From: Nakamurella flavida
GTDB taxonomy: Bacteria; Actinomycetota; Actinomycetes; Mycobacteriales; Nakamurellaceae
DNA: 64,000 nucleotides
NCBI RefSeq assembly: GCF_030811475.1
Contig: NZ_JAUSQV010000001.1
Coordinates: 4,014,880-4,078,879 of the forward strand
Reading direction: 5' to 3'
Shown here: piece by piece, positions 26,959-35,642 of the stretch
Layout of the letters: every line of letters begins with the position of its first letter
Position numbering within the stretch: the first letter of the stretch is position 1
Made by a program: the position numbers and the translations under genes
Notes under the pieces: generated by a model
What the model saw: the letters and a program-made list of their open reading frames with translations, nothing else
Database searches by the model: none
Told to the model about the DNA's origin: nothing

Positions 26959-28794
26959 ATGACCGACCGGCTGTCCGCGACCGACGCGGCGTTCCTGCAG
27001 GCCGAGGACGCCAGCACGCCCATGCACGTGGGCGGGGTCGCGATCCTCGAGCCGTTCCCGGCGCCTCCGGCGGAGCCGTCGTCCGCCCTTCCGGGCGGGT
27101 CCGCCGGTCCGGAGTTCGTGTACGCCCGGATCGTCGATCTCATCTCCTCGCGGCTCTCGCTGGTGCCCCGCTACCGCCAGCGCGTCCGCTTCGTCCCCGG
27201 GCGGCTCGCCCGCCCGGTGTGGGTGGACGACGAGGACTTCGACATCACCTACCACGTGCGCCGTTCGGCCCTGCCCCGGCCGGGGACCGACGCCCAGCTC
27301 GAGGAGCTGGTGGGTCGATTGATCTCCCGCCCGCTGGACCGGGAGCGCCCGCTGTGGGAGATGTACGTCATCGAGGGGCTGTCCGGCGGACGGATCGCCC
27401 TGGTCAACAAGACCCACCACGCGATGGTCGACCGGATCGGGGCGGTCGACGTGGCCGCCGCCATCCTCGACACCCGGCCCAGCCCGCGGAGTCTCCCCGA
27501 CGAGCCGTGGCTCCCCGCTCCGGCCCCCAGTGACATCGACCTGGTCGTGGACGCCGTGGCCGATCTGACCGCCCGGCCGACCGAGCTCGCCGAGTTGGTC
27601 CGGTCGGCGACCGCGGATGTCCGTTCCGCGGTGACCCGGGTGGCGGACACCGCCGGCGACGTCATCGAGATCGTCCGCCGCACGGTGAGTCCCGCCCCGC
27701 GATCCGTGCTCAACGTCCGGATCGGCGGTCAGCGCCGGTTCGCCACCTACCGGGCGGATCTGGCCGCGTTCAAGGCGGTGCGGTCCGCGCACGGCGGGTC
27801 GGTCAACGACGTCATCCTCACCGTGATCACCGGCGCCCTGCGCTCGTGGCTGCTGGCGAGGGACGAACCGGTCACCGGTGCGACTCAGCTGCGCGCCATG
27901 GTGCCGATGTCGGTGCGGTCCGGCGTCGGGATGGACGCGACCTCGGTGGTGTCCTACCTGCTGGACCTGCCGGTCGCCGAGACCAGTCCGGTGATGCGTC
28001 TGCACCAGGTGTCGTTCTCGATGGGCGGCCATCTGGAGTCCGGCAGTCAGGTGGGCGCCGATGCCCTCGTCGAGCTGGGGCGCTTCTCCCCGCCGACGCT
28101 GCACACCCTCGGGGCCCGCGTCGCCGGTCAGCTGTCCCGCCGCCTCTACAACGTGCTCATCACCAACGTCCCCGGGCCGCAGGTGCCGCTGTACGCGGCC
28201 GGCCTCCCGGTCAGCGCCATGTACCCGGTGGCGCCGCTGGCGAAGGGCCAGGCGCTCGCGGTGTCGTGCACGTCCTACGACGGCAGCGTCTTCTTCGGAC
28301 TCACCGCCGACCGGGACGCGATCCCCGACGTGGCCCAGTTCGCCGAGCTGCTGGGGGAGGCCCTGGACGAACTGCTGGCCACCGTCCCCGCTCTCCCCGG
28401 CGCCGGGTCGGGCCTCGGCTCCGACACCCCGGTCGGACTGGTGCGCACCGCGCGGCCGGTGCTGCACGCCGTGGCGGACGGCCCCACCGTCGACGGTGCC
28501 ACCCGGGCACACCCACGTGCGGCGGGACGACCGGGCGGTCAGGACGCGAGGCCGGTCACCCTGCGCGACGTGTCCGCCCCGGTGACCACCGACGACCCGG
28601 CCGGGACACCCCGGCGGGCCGGCCGCCCCGACGACGACGGGCCGGGGGACGTGGTGCGCCCGCTGTTCGGCGGTGGCGCCGTCCCCCCTCCGGATCTGCC
28701 GGAGGATCCGCCGGCCCCCGACCCGGACCCGCGGACGCTCCGGCCGGAGGTCCCCGGACCCGGCGACCGCACCCCACGAGAGGAACCCCGTTGA
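26959..28794 (+). CDS. WS/DGAT-family O-acyltransferase (altered HHxxxD motif)
   Basis: A 611-residue member of the wax ester synthase/diacylglycerol acyltransferase family, which esterifies acyl-CoA to diacylglycerol or fatty alcohols for storage lipid. The family opening (LSATDAAFLQAEDASTPMHVGG), PLWEMYVIEG and the second motif NDVILTVITGALR are all present. The active-site motif HHxxxDG reads HHAMVDR (residues 153-159), with Arg replacing Gly. A disordered Pro/Asp/Gly-rich tail of about 130 residues follows the catalytic core. The start is the ATG at 26959. It overlaps the next gene (TTGA). Confidence 0.88.
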   Translation: MTDRLSATDAAFLQAEDASTPMHVGGVAILEPFPAPPAEPSSALPGGSAGPEFVYARIVDLISSRLSLVPRYRQRVRFVPGRLARPVWVDDEDFDITYHVRRSALPRPGTDAQLEELVGRLISRPLDRERPLWEMYVIEGLSGGRIALVNKTHHAMVDRIGAVDVAAAILDTRPSPRSLPDEPWLPAPAPSDIDLVVDAVADLTARPTELAELVRSATADVRSAVTRVADTAGDVIEIVRRTVSPAPRSVLNVRIGGQRRFATYRADLAAFKAVRSAHGGSVNDVILTVITGALRSWLLARDEPVTGATQLRAMVPMSVRSGVGMDATSVVSYLLDLPVAETSPVMRLHQVSFSMGGHLESGSQVGADALVELGRFSPPTLHTLGARVAGQLSRRLYNVLITNVPGPQVPLYAAGLPVSAMYPVAPLAKGQALAVSCTSYDGSVFFGLTADRDAIPDVAQFAELLGEALDELLATVPALPGAGSGLGSDTPVGLVRTARPVLHAVADGPTVDGATRAHPRAAGRPGGQDARPVTLRDVSAPVTTDDPAGTPRRAGRPDDDGPGDVVRPLFGGGAVPPPDLPEDPPAPDPDPRTLRPEVPGPGDRTPREEPR

Positions 28795-29324
28795 GGGTCT
28801 ATCTGCCCGGCACCCTCGGAACACTGCGCGATGCCCTGGCCGACGGAGCGGTGGCGGTGATCGGCGGCACGGCGTTCGCCGTCACCGGTCCGCTCCGGGG
28901 CGAGTACCCGGACTGGGGCGAGGAGGACCTGGAGTACCTGGCCATGCTCGACGCCTCCCGGGCGTCCCTGCGCCTGCTGGCCGCCCGGGACGGGGAGCGG
29001 GGGCTCCGCGTGGTCATCGCCGCCGACGTCCCGGACGCCGAGGTCACCCCGCGGCCCGAGGCCGATCGGGCGGTGGTCCGGGTGCCGGGATCGGTGCCCT
29101 GGTCCGCGGTCGCGTCGGTCCACGTCGACCTGCCCGAGGCGGAGGAGGCCGTGCACGCCGCAGCCGGTGTCATCGACACGGTCGATCTCGAGCTCGACGA
29201 GATGGGCGACGCGGCCTTCGTCCTCGGCTCGGCCGAGGACTTCGGGTTGGCCTGGTACGCACCCGAGGAAGTGGTCCACCTGCTGGTCGACCTGGACGCG
29301 GGCGGGGACGGCGGCACGGGCTGA
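28791..29324 (+). CDS. DUF6912-like protein
   Basis: A 177-residue soluble acidic protein starting RVYLPGTLGTLRDAL, with EEDLEYLAMLDASRASLRLL and a C-terminal DFGLAWYAPEEVVHLL. The N-terminal RVYLP(A/G)T opening and overall layout match an actinobacterial family (DUF6912 from memory) of unknown function. The start is the TTG at 28791, overlapping the stop of the acyltransferase gene (TTGA) and preceded by AGAGGA. The two genes are therefore likely co-translated, which weakly links this protein to storage-lipid metabolism or its control. Confidence 0.75.
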   Translation: MRVYLPGTLGTLRDALADGAVAVIGGTAFAVTGPLRGEYPDWGEEDLEYLAMLDASRASLRLLAARDGERGLRVVIAADVPDAEVTPRPEADRAVVRVPGSVPWSAVASVHVDLPEAEEAVHAAAGVIDTVDLELDEMGDAAFVLGSAEDFGLAWYAPEEVVHLLVDLDAGGDGGTG

Positions 29325-29455
29325 TCGCGGGGCGGGTGCGGCTGTCCCGTTCGGGTCGGTCCGGCCGGGCGGCCCGAGCCGTCCGACGGCGAAGCCGTTG
29401 GCCCACATCGCGGTCGGGCAGGCGCGTCTCGGCGCCGCTCCGGCGGACGCAGAAA

Positions 29456-29483
29456 CCGGCGGTGACCTGGTGGTCACCGCCGG
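29456..29483. terminator. bidirectional terminator between the DUF6912-like gene and yceI
   Basis: A perfect 12-bp stem (CCGGCGGTGACC, 29456-29467) with loop TGGT and its complement at 29472-29483. It lies between two convergent genes; the rest of the 205-bp gap shows nothing else. Confidence 0.82.
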
Positions 29484-29529
29484 CGGGCGTTCTGCTCACC
29501 TCGGGGGAATGGTCCACCCGGGAGGGGGA

Positions 29530-30087
29530 TCAGGCCTGGGCGCGCACGTACTCCAGCTCGAGGGTGATCTCGACCTTGTCGGCCACGACGGCGTTCCCGG
29601 CGCCGAAGGCGGCCTCGAAGCTGACGCCGTACTCCTTGCGCGAGATCGAGGTGGTCGCGGTGAAGCCGACCCGATCCGCGCCGTAGGCGTCGACGGTCGC
29701 GCCGAGGTGCTCGACCTCGAGGGTGACCGGCTTGGTGGTGTCGCGGATGGTGAGCTCGCCGTCCAGCAGGAAGTCGTCGCCGGAGAGGTTGCGGACGCCG
29801 GTGGAGCGGAAGGTCAGGGTGGGGTACTGAGCGGTGTGCAGGAAGTCGGGGGAGTGCACGTGCTGGTCCCGCTGCTCGTTGTTGGTGTCCACGCTGGTCG
29901 CGTCGATGGTGGCGACGACGGACGCGCCGGCCAGGCCGTCCTCACCCACGGTCAACGTGCTGTCCGCGAGGTCGAACTTGCCGCGGGCCTTGCCGACGGC
30001 CATGTGCCGCACCTTGAAGGAGACATCGGAGTGGACGGCGTCGGCGGTCCAGGTACCGGTCAGGGTGGGGGTCTCGGTACTGGTCAT
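29530..30087 (-). CDS. YceI-family lipid-binding protein
   Basis: A 185-residue lipocalin-like protein. Family landmarks are TWTADAVHSDVSFKVRHM, SPDFLHTAQYPTLTFRST, GELTIRDTTKPVTLEVEHLG and TTSISRKEYG. YceI proteins bind isoprenoid-type lipids in an extended beta-barrel; this copy has no signal peptide, so it is probably cytoplasmic, as for most actinobacterial members. The start is the ATG at 30087 after a strong GAGGAG. It follows the FHA-FtsK gene on the same strand by 40 bp. Confidence 0.92.
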   Translation of the reverse strand: MTSTETPTLTGTWTADAVHSDVSFKVRHMAVGKARGKFDLADSTLTVGEDGLAGASVVATIDATSVDTNNEQRDQHVHSPDFLHTAQYPTLTFRSTGVRNLSGDDFLLDGELTIRDTTKPVTLEVEHLGATVDAYGADRVGFTATTSISRKEYGVSFEAAFGAGNAVVADKVEITLELEYVRAQA

Positions 30088-30127
30088 GGGGTTCTCCTCG
30101 GGTGGACGCGGGTGAGCAGGTGATGTA

Positions 30128-33100
30128 TCAACTACGAAGACTGTAAGCGCGAGTAGCTGACATGTCATCCACTTTGGCCCGGTGACCTGCGTCACGTCCC
30201 CCGTTCGGGAGAGCGGGCCCGCCCACCGGTCCACCCGGTCGGGTGGCGATCTGGACAGGGATGACCCGGCCCTGGTGCACCAGGTGACCTCGTCCCACGC
30301 CGACCGCGGTGCGACGGCGGGGGAGGACGGCGTCGAGGATCGCCCCGTCGCCTGTGTCCGCCTGCAGGAGCACGCCGTGGCGGAAGGCGGCGATCTCCCC
30401 GATGAGGCCGCGACTCCCGCGGTGTGCGCGATCCGTCCGGCATCCGGCGGCGAGGTGCTGGCCCGGTCCGGCCACCGCCAGGAAGCGGGTCAGCAGGGCC
30501 GCAGCCGGATGGTCGGACCACGTGTCGAGCTCGTCGACCACCAGGAGCAGGGGACCCTCGTGCCGGGCGAGCAGCTCCTCCAGGTCGGCGCCGTCCGGGT
30601 CGACCGGAACCACGCGGCCACCGGTGCGTGCCTCCCCCGCACGGCGGGACAGTTCGACCACCGGTACCCCGAGGTGCAGGGCGCCCTGGGCCAGCACCTG
30701 CAGCACGGTGGTGACTCCGCTGCGCCGGGGACCGGTGACCAGGAAGCCGCCGCCGGGGCCGGACAGGTCGACCCCGACCGGCGCCGCGTCGTCACCCCCC
30801 AGGCCGATCCAGGCCGGGCCGTGCCCCACGGGCGGCAGTGCCGCGTACGGCACGACCATCGGCAGGCGGCGCACCACCACCTGTCCGGTTCCGGAGACCG
30901 GTCGACCGGACGGCGCGCCGGGCGTCACCAGGAGCAGTTGGAGCTGGTGGGCACCGAAGCGGGCCCGGCCGGGCGGTGCGTCGGCCCGGGGCTGCCCGAA
31001 GCGATCGGGATCACCCAACGACAGGACGGTGGTGAACGACGCGGAGTGGCGGGAGTGCGCGGTCCGCGCCGTGCCGCTCGCCACCACCCGCACCCCCAGG
31101 GCCGGCCCGCGGGCGACGATCTCGGCGAGAACACCACCGGCCGCGCCGTAGTCCACCGCGTCGAGGGTGGCCACCACGGTCTCCCAGCCGTCGACGACGA
31201 GCACCAGTGGCGCCGCCCGCGCCGCCGGGTGGGCGCGGGTGGCCAGCTCCGCACGGAGCCGATCCACCAACCGGACGAGCAACGCGGGCTCGCGGTCGTC
31301 GAGCGCGGTCGTGGTGCACGGCCAGCTCGCGAGATCGGTGAGTGCGCCGGTGGTGTCGACGACCAGCAGCTCGGCGCCCGCCTCCGCCGCAGCCCGCGCG
31401 CAGGCCCGCAGAGCGGTACTGCGTCCCGAACCGGGCGGCCCCACCACGAGCGTCGAGCCGGCGGGCAGGAAGAACGGCGACTGCTGCTGGGCCTCGGGTC
31501 GGTCGATCAGTCCGATCGGCGGACCCGCAGTCGCGTCGTCGGGATCCACGCCGATCCCCGCCCGGACCAGGTCCTCCGGGGTCAGGGTCGGCGGGAGTGC
31601 CGGGAGCCAGGGGCGCCGGGCCGGGACCGGAGCGATCCGCCGAGCAGCACCGAGCAGGGCGGTGAGGTCCGTGCCGGGATCCCCACCCCGGCGGGGCGTG
31701 TCCTGGCCCGTCCGGACCGGTGTCCACCCGGCGGCGCGGTGGGTGCCGCCCGTCCCGCTGTGCGCCGGCGCGCCCGGCCGGTCGGCCGATCCCGACCCGG
31801 GGTGGCCGGCCCCATCGCGGCGGACGACCCGGACGGAGTCGTCCGGCCGCACCGTGACCCGGGCGGCCTGGAAGACGGTCAGCCGCCCGCTGTCGGTCCG
31901 CAGCAGCGCCCGCCCGGGCCGGTCGCGGGGAAGGCGCGCCGCGTCGGGTGCCTCGAGAACATCGCGCGACTCCGCGTCGTCGCTGACCCGCAGGCAGATC
32001 CGGGTGCCGATGTTGGCCCGCAGGGCCGGGGTGACCACCCCCGCGGGTCGCTGCGTGGCCAGGATCAGGTGCAGACCCAGCGAGCGGCCGCGTCGCCCGA
32101 TGTCCAGGAGCCCGGCCAGGAATTCCGGGAGTTCGGTGGCCAGGGTGGCGAACTCGTCGACCACGACGACCAGCCGTCCCGGCGCGCCGGGATCCACGGC
32201 CCGCCAGGCGGCGAGGTCGGCGACACCGGCCGAGGCCAGCGCACTCTCCCGGCCGCGCAGCTCGGCGCGCAGACTCGTCAGCGCCCGCGCGGCGAGCTCG
32301 GGATCGAGATCGGTGATCAGCCCCGCGGTGTGGGGCAGGGCACCCAGCTCGGCGAACGCCGCGCCACCCTTGTAGTCCACCAGCAGGAACGAGGTGGCCG
32401 AGGGCGGAGCGGCAGCGGCCAGACCCACCACGAGGGTCTGCAGCAGCTCGGACTTGCCGGCGCCCGTCGTCCCCGCGATGAGCAGATGCGGGCCGTCCCG
32501 GTCGAGGTCGATCTCCACCGGCCCCGATCGGCCGACCCCGATGACCGTGCGCACCGACGGTCGCCGCCACCGGCGGCGGAGCGCCTCGCCGTCCCGGCCG
32601 ATCTCCGCCCACTCGCCCAGGACGCAGGCAGCAGGCAGGGCGCCCAGGGCGGCGTCGGTGTCGCGCAGCGGGGCCAGGGCGGCGACGACCGCGGCCAGAT
32701 GATCGACACTGACCCCGACCGGCCCGCCGTCGAACACCGGCCCTCCGCGGAGCAGCACCCCGCCGGGTGAGACATCGGCGACCGCCCTGCACTCGGCCGG
32801 GAGCAGCTCCCGCTCCTCCTCCAGGCACAGGGCGGCGAGCCCGCTGTGCCGAGGATCCGCCGCCGCCGCCAGGAACCTGGCCATCCCGGGCTGTCGGCGC
32901 CAGCGCCCGGCGCCGTCGAGCACCAGCACCGTCAACGCCGGTCGGTCCGCCGAGGCGAGGATCGCCGCGAGCTCGTCCAGGGCCGCGGTCACCCGACCCG
33001 CCCCGCGCACCAGGGTGTCGGCCCCCGGACGGCCGTCGGCGGTGTGCGGCAGATCCCGCAGGGGGAGCAGGTCGTCCGCGGAGGTGAAGACGACCAGACC

Positions 33101-34372
33101 GATGTCGGCGGGGGAGTGCAGGGCCACCAATTGGACCAGCAGTGACCGCAGCGTCGCCCGGGCCTGGCCGGTCAGACCGAGGACGCCGACGTCGAGAAGC
33201 GAGATGGTCAGGGGCATGTCGGCCGCCCGGGGCGGGTCGGGCATCGGCAGGCGGGCGGCCCGGTCGCCGACGGCCAGCACCAGTTCGGCGAACTCCGGGT
33301 CGGTCGGCCGCCGCTCCCACAGGCGGGCGGCGGCCGTGCGGCACCGCCGGGCGAGCAGGGCAGGGTCGGGGAAGCGGTCCCAGGCGTCCTCCCGGTCGGC
33401 GAGCACCGCGGCAGCGACGGACGCGACACGTTCGCCGGTCCGCCGTCGATGCTCCACGACGGCCCGGCGGTGGCCACGGCGACCGCCGACCCGGTCGCCG
33501 AGGGCTCCGGCGACCAGGTACACCGGACCGAGCGCGGCGAACAGCAGGAACATCCACATCCCGGTCACCCACGCGATGATCGCGCCGACGATCGCCCCGA
33601 GGGCTGCGGCGAGCAGGGGCAGGGGGCGACGGACCCGCTCGGGCGGCGGCCCCGGCTCGTCCGCCAGCTCCACCTGGAAGGGCGTCAGGACACGCGGCGG
33701 TCGGGCCACCCGGAGGTGCCCCACCCCGTCCGGGGTGAGCGGCAGTCGGCGCTCGGCGTTGACGACGATGCGGAGCCGGCTGCCCCCGGCCCGGATCAGG
33801 GACCCGGACGCAGCAGCGACGGGGTGCGCCGATGTAAGGCCCGTCCGGGCTCCGTCCCCAGTGGTTCCGTCCGCCGCCTCGTCCGGGTGGGCGCCGCCCA
33901 CCTCGACCCCGTTGGCCGACCCGAGATCGACCACCCGCCACCCTGTCCCGTGTCGTTCGATCCGGAGATGGCGACGGGACAGCTCCGGGTCGGCCAGGTC
34001 CAGGCCACCCCGGGTGTGGCGGCCGACGACCACGGGATCGGTGTCCAGGGCGACGAACGCCCCGGCGTCGGGCCCGGCCACGCAGGCCAGGATGACCGGC
34101 CCGTCCACCGGCACGGTGGTGCCGGGCAGCGTGCTCAGCACGAGGCCGGCGAGCAGCGGGGGGCGGCCGAGCACGGCCGCGCCGGGAACCGGGCCGAGCC
34201 CGTGGTGGACGACCGCGTCGTCGGGCAGGCCGGCCGTCCGCAACAGGGCGGCCCGGACGTCGTCGAAGGGGACGGGCCCGGGTGCGTGGACCACGAGATG
34301 GGTGTCCCCGGTGGGGGTTCGCACGGTCAGCGGCAGGGTGAGCGGAGGCACCGGCCCAGCCTGGGTCGCCAT
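30128..34372 (-). CDS. FHA-FtsK/SpoIIIE ATPase, EccC/EssC-like
   Basis: A 1,414-residue multidomain membrane ATPase. An FHA phosphothreonine-binding domain lies near residues 110-190 (VVGRHTRGG, ELSRRHLRI, DLGSANGVEVGG). Two adjacent membrane helices follow at about 250-295. Three ATPase modules come next: D1 with Walker A GTTGAGKS near 634, Walker B LVVVVDEF and ILATQRP; D2 with GPPGSGRST near 977; D3 with GPRRSGVTT near 1213. This is the plan of type VII secretion ATPases (EccC/EssC), where D1 is the engine. No WXG100, EccB, EccD or EccE gene lies in this window. The start is the ATG at 34372; a GTG at 34471 is an alternative. Confidence 0.85.
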   Translation of the reverse strand: MATQAGPVPPLTLPLTVRTPTGDTHLVVHAPGPVPFDDVRAALLRTAGLPDDAVVHHGLGPVPGAAVLGRPPLLAGLVLSTLPGTTVPVDGPVILACVAGPDAGAFVALDTDPVVVGRHTRGGLDLADPELSRRHLRIERHGTGWRVVDLGSANGVEVGGAHPDEAADGTTGDGARTGLTSAHPVAAASGSLIRAGGSRLRIVVNAERRLPLTPDGVGHLRVARPPRVLTPFQVELADEPGPPPERVRRPLPLLAAALGAIVGAIIAWVTGMWMFLLFAALGPVYLVAGALGDRVGGRRGHRRAVVEHRRRTGERVASVAAAVLADREDAWDRFPDPALLARRCRTAAARLWERRPTDPEFAELVLAVGDRAARLPMPDPPRAADMPLTISLLDVGVLGLTGQARATLRSLLVQLVALHSPADIGLVVFTSADDLLPLRDLPHTADGRPGADTLVRGAGRVTAALDELAAILASADRPALTVLVLDGAGRWRRQPGMARFLAAAADPRHSGLAALCLEEERELLPAECRAVADVSPGGVLLRGGPVFDGGPVGVSVDHLAAVVAALAPLRDTDAALGALPAACVLGEWAEIGRDGEALRRRWRRPSVRTVIGVGRSGPVEIDLDRDGPHLLIAGTTGAGKSELLQTLVVGLAAAAPPSATSFLLVDYKGGAAFAELGALPHTAGLITDLDPELAARALTSLRAELRGRESALASAGVADLAAWRAVDPGAPGRLVVVVDEFATLATELPEFLAGLLDIGRRGRSLGLHLILATQRPAGVVTPALRANIGTRICLRVSDDAESRDVLEAPDAARLPRDRPGRALLRTDSGRLTVFQAARVTVRPDDSVRVVRRDGAGHPGSGSADRPGAPAHSGTGGTHRAAGWTPVRTGQDTPRRGGDPGTDLTALLGAARRIAPVPARRPWLPALPPTLTPEDLVRAGIGVDPDDATAGPPIGLIDRPEAQQQSPFFLPAGSTLVVGPPGSGRSTALRACARAAAEAGAELLVVDTTGALTDLASWPCTTTALDDREPALLVRLVDRLRAELATRAHPAARAAPLVLVVDGWETVVATLDAVDYGAAGGVLAEIVARGPALGVRVVASGTARTAHSRHSASFTTVLSLGDPDRFGQPRADAPPGRARFGAHQLQLLLVTPGAPSGRPVSGTGQVVVRRLPMVVPYAALPPVGHGPAWIGLGGDDAAPVGVDLSGPGGGFLVTGPRRSGVTTVLQVLAQGALHLGVPVVELSRRAGEARTGGRVVPVDPDGADLEELLARHEGPLLLVVDELDTWSDHPAAALLTRFLAVAGPGQHLAAGCRTDRAHRGSRGLIGEIAAFRHGVLLQADTGDGAILDAVLPRRRTAVGVGRGHLVHQGRVIPVQIATRPGGPVGGPALPNGGRDAGHRAKVDDMSATRAYSLRS

Positions 34373-34420
34373 CCCGGCACGCGGCCGCCCGACGCCCGGG
34401 ACGGGGATGAGGATCGGACA

Positions 34421-34435
34421 TGGGGACAACCCCGG
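34421..34435 (-). promoter_or_regulatory. DnaA-box-like motif upstream of the FHA-FtsK gene
   Basis: On the coding strand this reads CCGGGGTTGTCCCCA, ending 48 nt before the ATG at 34372. The core TTGTCCCCA and its spacing are the same as upstream of comF. The outer bases also make a GGGG/CCCC inverted repeat. Confidence 0.4.
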
Positions 34436-34531
34436 CGCGGCCCGATCGCGCCGGATCGCGAACGGCCCCACGGATCCCCGGCATCGAGCCGTCCCGCGCG
34501 GGTCGGCGGCGAGGGCGACCCCGGCCCGGGC

Positions 34532-35611
34532 TCAGTCGGTGGCGGCGGCGCGGTCCGGGGCGCCCGAACCCACCGGGGTCGAGCGGGAGGCCAGCAGCCT
34601 CCGGAACGAGGCCAGCCGGCGCTCCGACGCGCCCCCGGCCGCGACCAGGGCGTCCAGGGCGCAGCCCACCGCCGGGCCGCTGTGGTCGCACCCGGGCGGG
34701 CAGTCGACCGTGGCGGGCAGCAGGTCGTCGAAGGTCTCCAGCAGATCGTCCGGGGTGACGTGGGCGAGCCCGAAGCTGCGCACCCCGGGGGTGTCGATGA
34801 CCCACCCGCCGTCGGGCAGGGCGAGGGCGATGGCCGATGTGGACGTGTGCCGCCCCTTGCCGACGCCGGTGACCGACCCGGTCAGTCGGTCCGCCTGCGG
34901 CACCAGGGCGTTCACCACGGTGGACTTGCCCACGCCGGAATGCCCGATGAGCACGGTGAGTCGGTCGTGCACCAGGTCGCGGACGATCTCCACGGCAGCG
35001 GCGTCCAGGCCCCCGTCGGCGTCGCGCCCGGTGGTCAGCACCCGCACGGCCAGATCCTGGTAGAGGGCGCGCAGCGGGGCCGGGTCGGCCAGGTCGGTCT
35101 TGGTCAGCAGGATGACCGGCTCCAGATTGCCGGTGTAGGCGGCGACGAGGCAGCGGTCCAGGAAGCCGGTGCGCGGCTCGGGGTCGGCCACCGCGGCGAC
35201 GATGATCAGCTGGTCGGCGTTGGCCACCAGCACGCGTTCGGTGGTCGCGGAGACGCCGGTGTCGGCGTCGACCGTGTCGTCGGCCGACCGGCGCAGCTGC
35301 GAGGTCCGGGGGGCGATCCGGACGATCCGGGCCAGGCTGTCGGTGGCGCCGGACGCGTCGCCCACGATGTCCACGCTGTCCCCGACGGCGACCGCCCGCC
35401 GGCCGAGTTCGCGGGCGCGCATCGCGGTGACCGTGCGTTCCCGGCGGGTGCCCTCCTCGACCAGGCAGGTGTAGCGCCCCCGATCGACGGTGACGACGAA
35501 CCCACTCACTGCGTCGGTGTGCGTCGGGCGGGTCTTGGTCCGGGGCCGGGAGCTGCGGCCCGGGCGGACGCGGACGTCGTCGTTGTCCCAGTGCTCGCCG
35601 AGGGTGCTCAG
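34532..35611 (-). CDS. rsgA: ribosome small-subunit-dependent GTPase RsgA
   Basis: A circularly permuted GTPase that checks 30S subunit maturation. An OB-fold comes first, then NKxD as LTKTDL, the P-loop GHSGVGKST, DTPGV, and a C-terminal zinc knuckle (CPPGCDHSGPAVGC). The first standard start is the GTG at 35509 (325 residues), but the upstream in-frame codons encode DVRVRPGRSSRPRTKTRP, the conserved N-terminus of actinobacterial RsgA. No ATG, GTG or TTG precedes that block; the best candidate is the CTG at 35611 (359 residues), behind GGTGGGGG. The stop is not in doubt. It follows aroA, as in M. tuberculosis (Rv3228, Rv3227). Confidence 0.9.
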   Translation of the reverse strand: MSTLGEHWDNDDVRVRPGRSSRPRTKTRPTHTDAVSGFVVTVDRGRYTCLVEEGTRRERTVTAMRARELGRRAVAVGDSVDIVGDASGATDSLARIVRIAPRTSQLRRSADDTVDADTGVSATTERVLVANADQLIIVAAVADPEPRTGFLDRCLVAAYTGNLEPVILLTKTDLADPAPLRALYQDLAVRVLTTGRDADGGLDAAAVEIVRDLVHDRLTVLIGHSGVGKSTVVNALVPQADRLTGSVTGVGKGRHTSTSAIALALPDGGWVIDTPGVRSFGLAHVTPDDLLETFDDLLPATVDCPPGCDHSGPAVGCALDALVAAGGASERRLASFRRLLASRSTPVGSGAPDRAAATD

Positions 35612-35642
35612 GACGCACCCCCACCGAGGACCGTGCGGGCGG

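Noticed and set aside
31011-35624. A 1,537-codon open frame on the minus strand across the FHA-FtsK and rsgA region
   Set aside because: Its translation is Arg/Pro/Gly-rich with no domain features and lies in another frame over genes with clear motifs. Long shadow frames are normal in DNA of this base composition.
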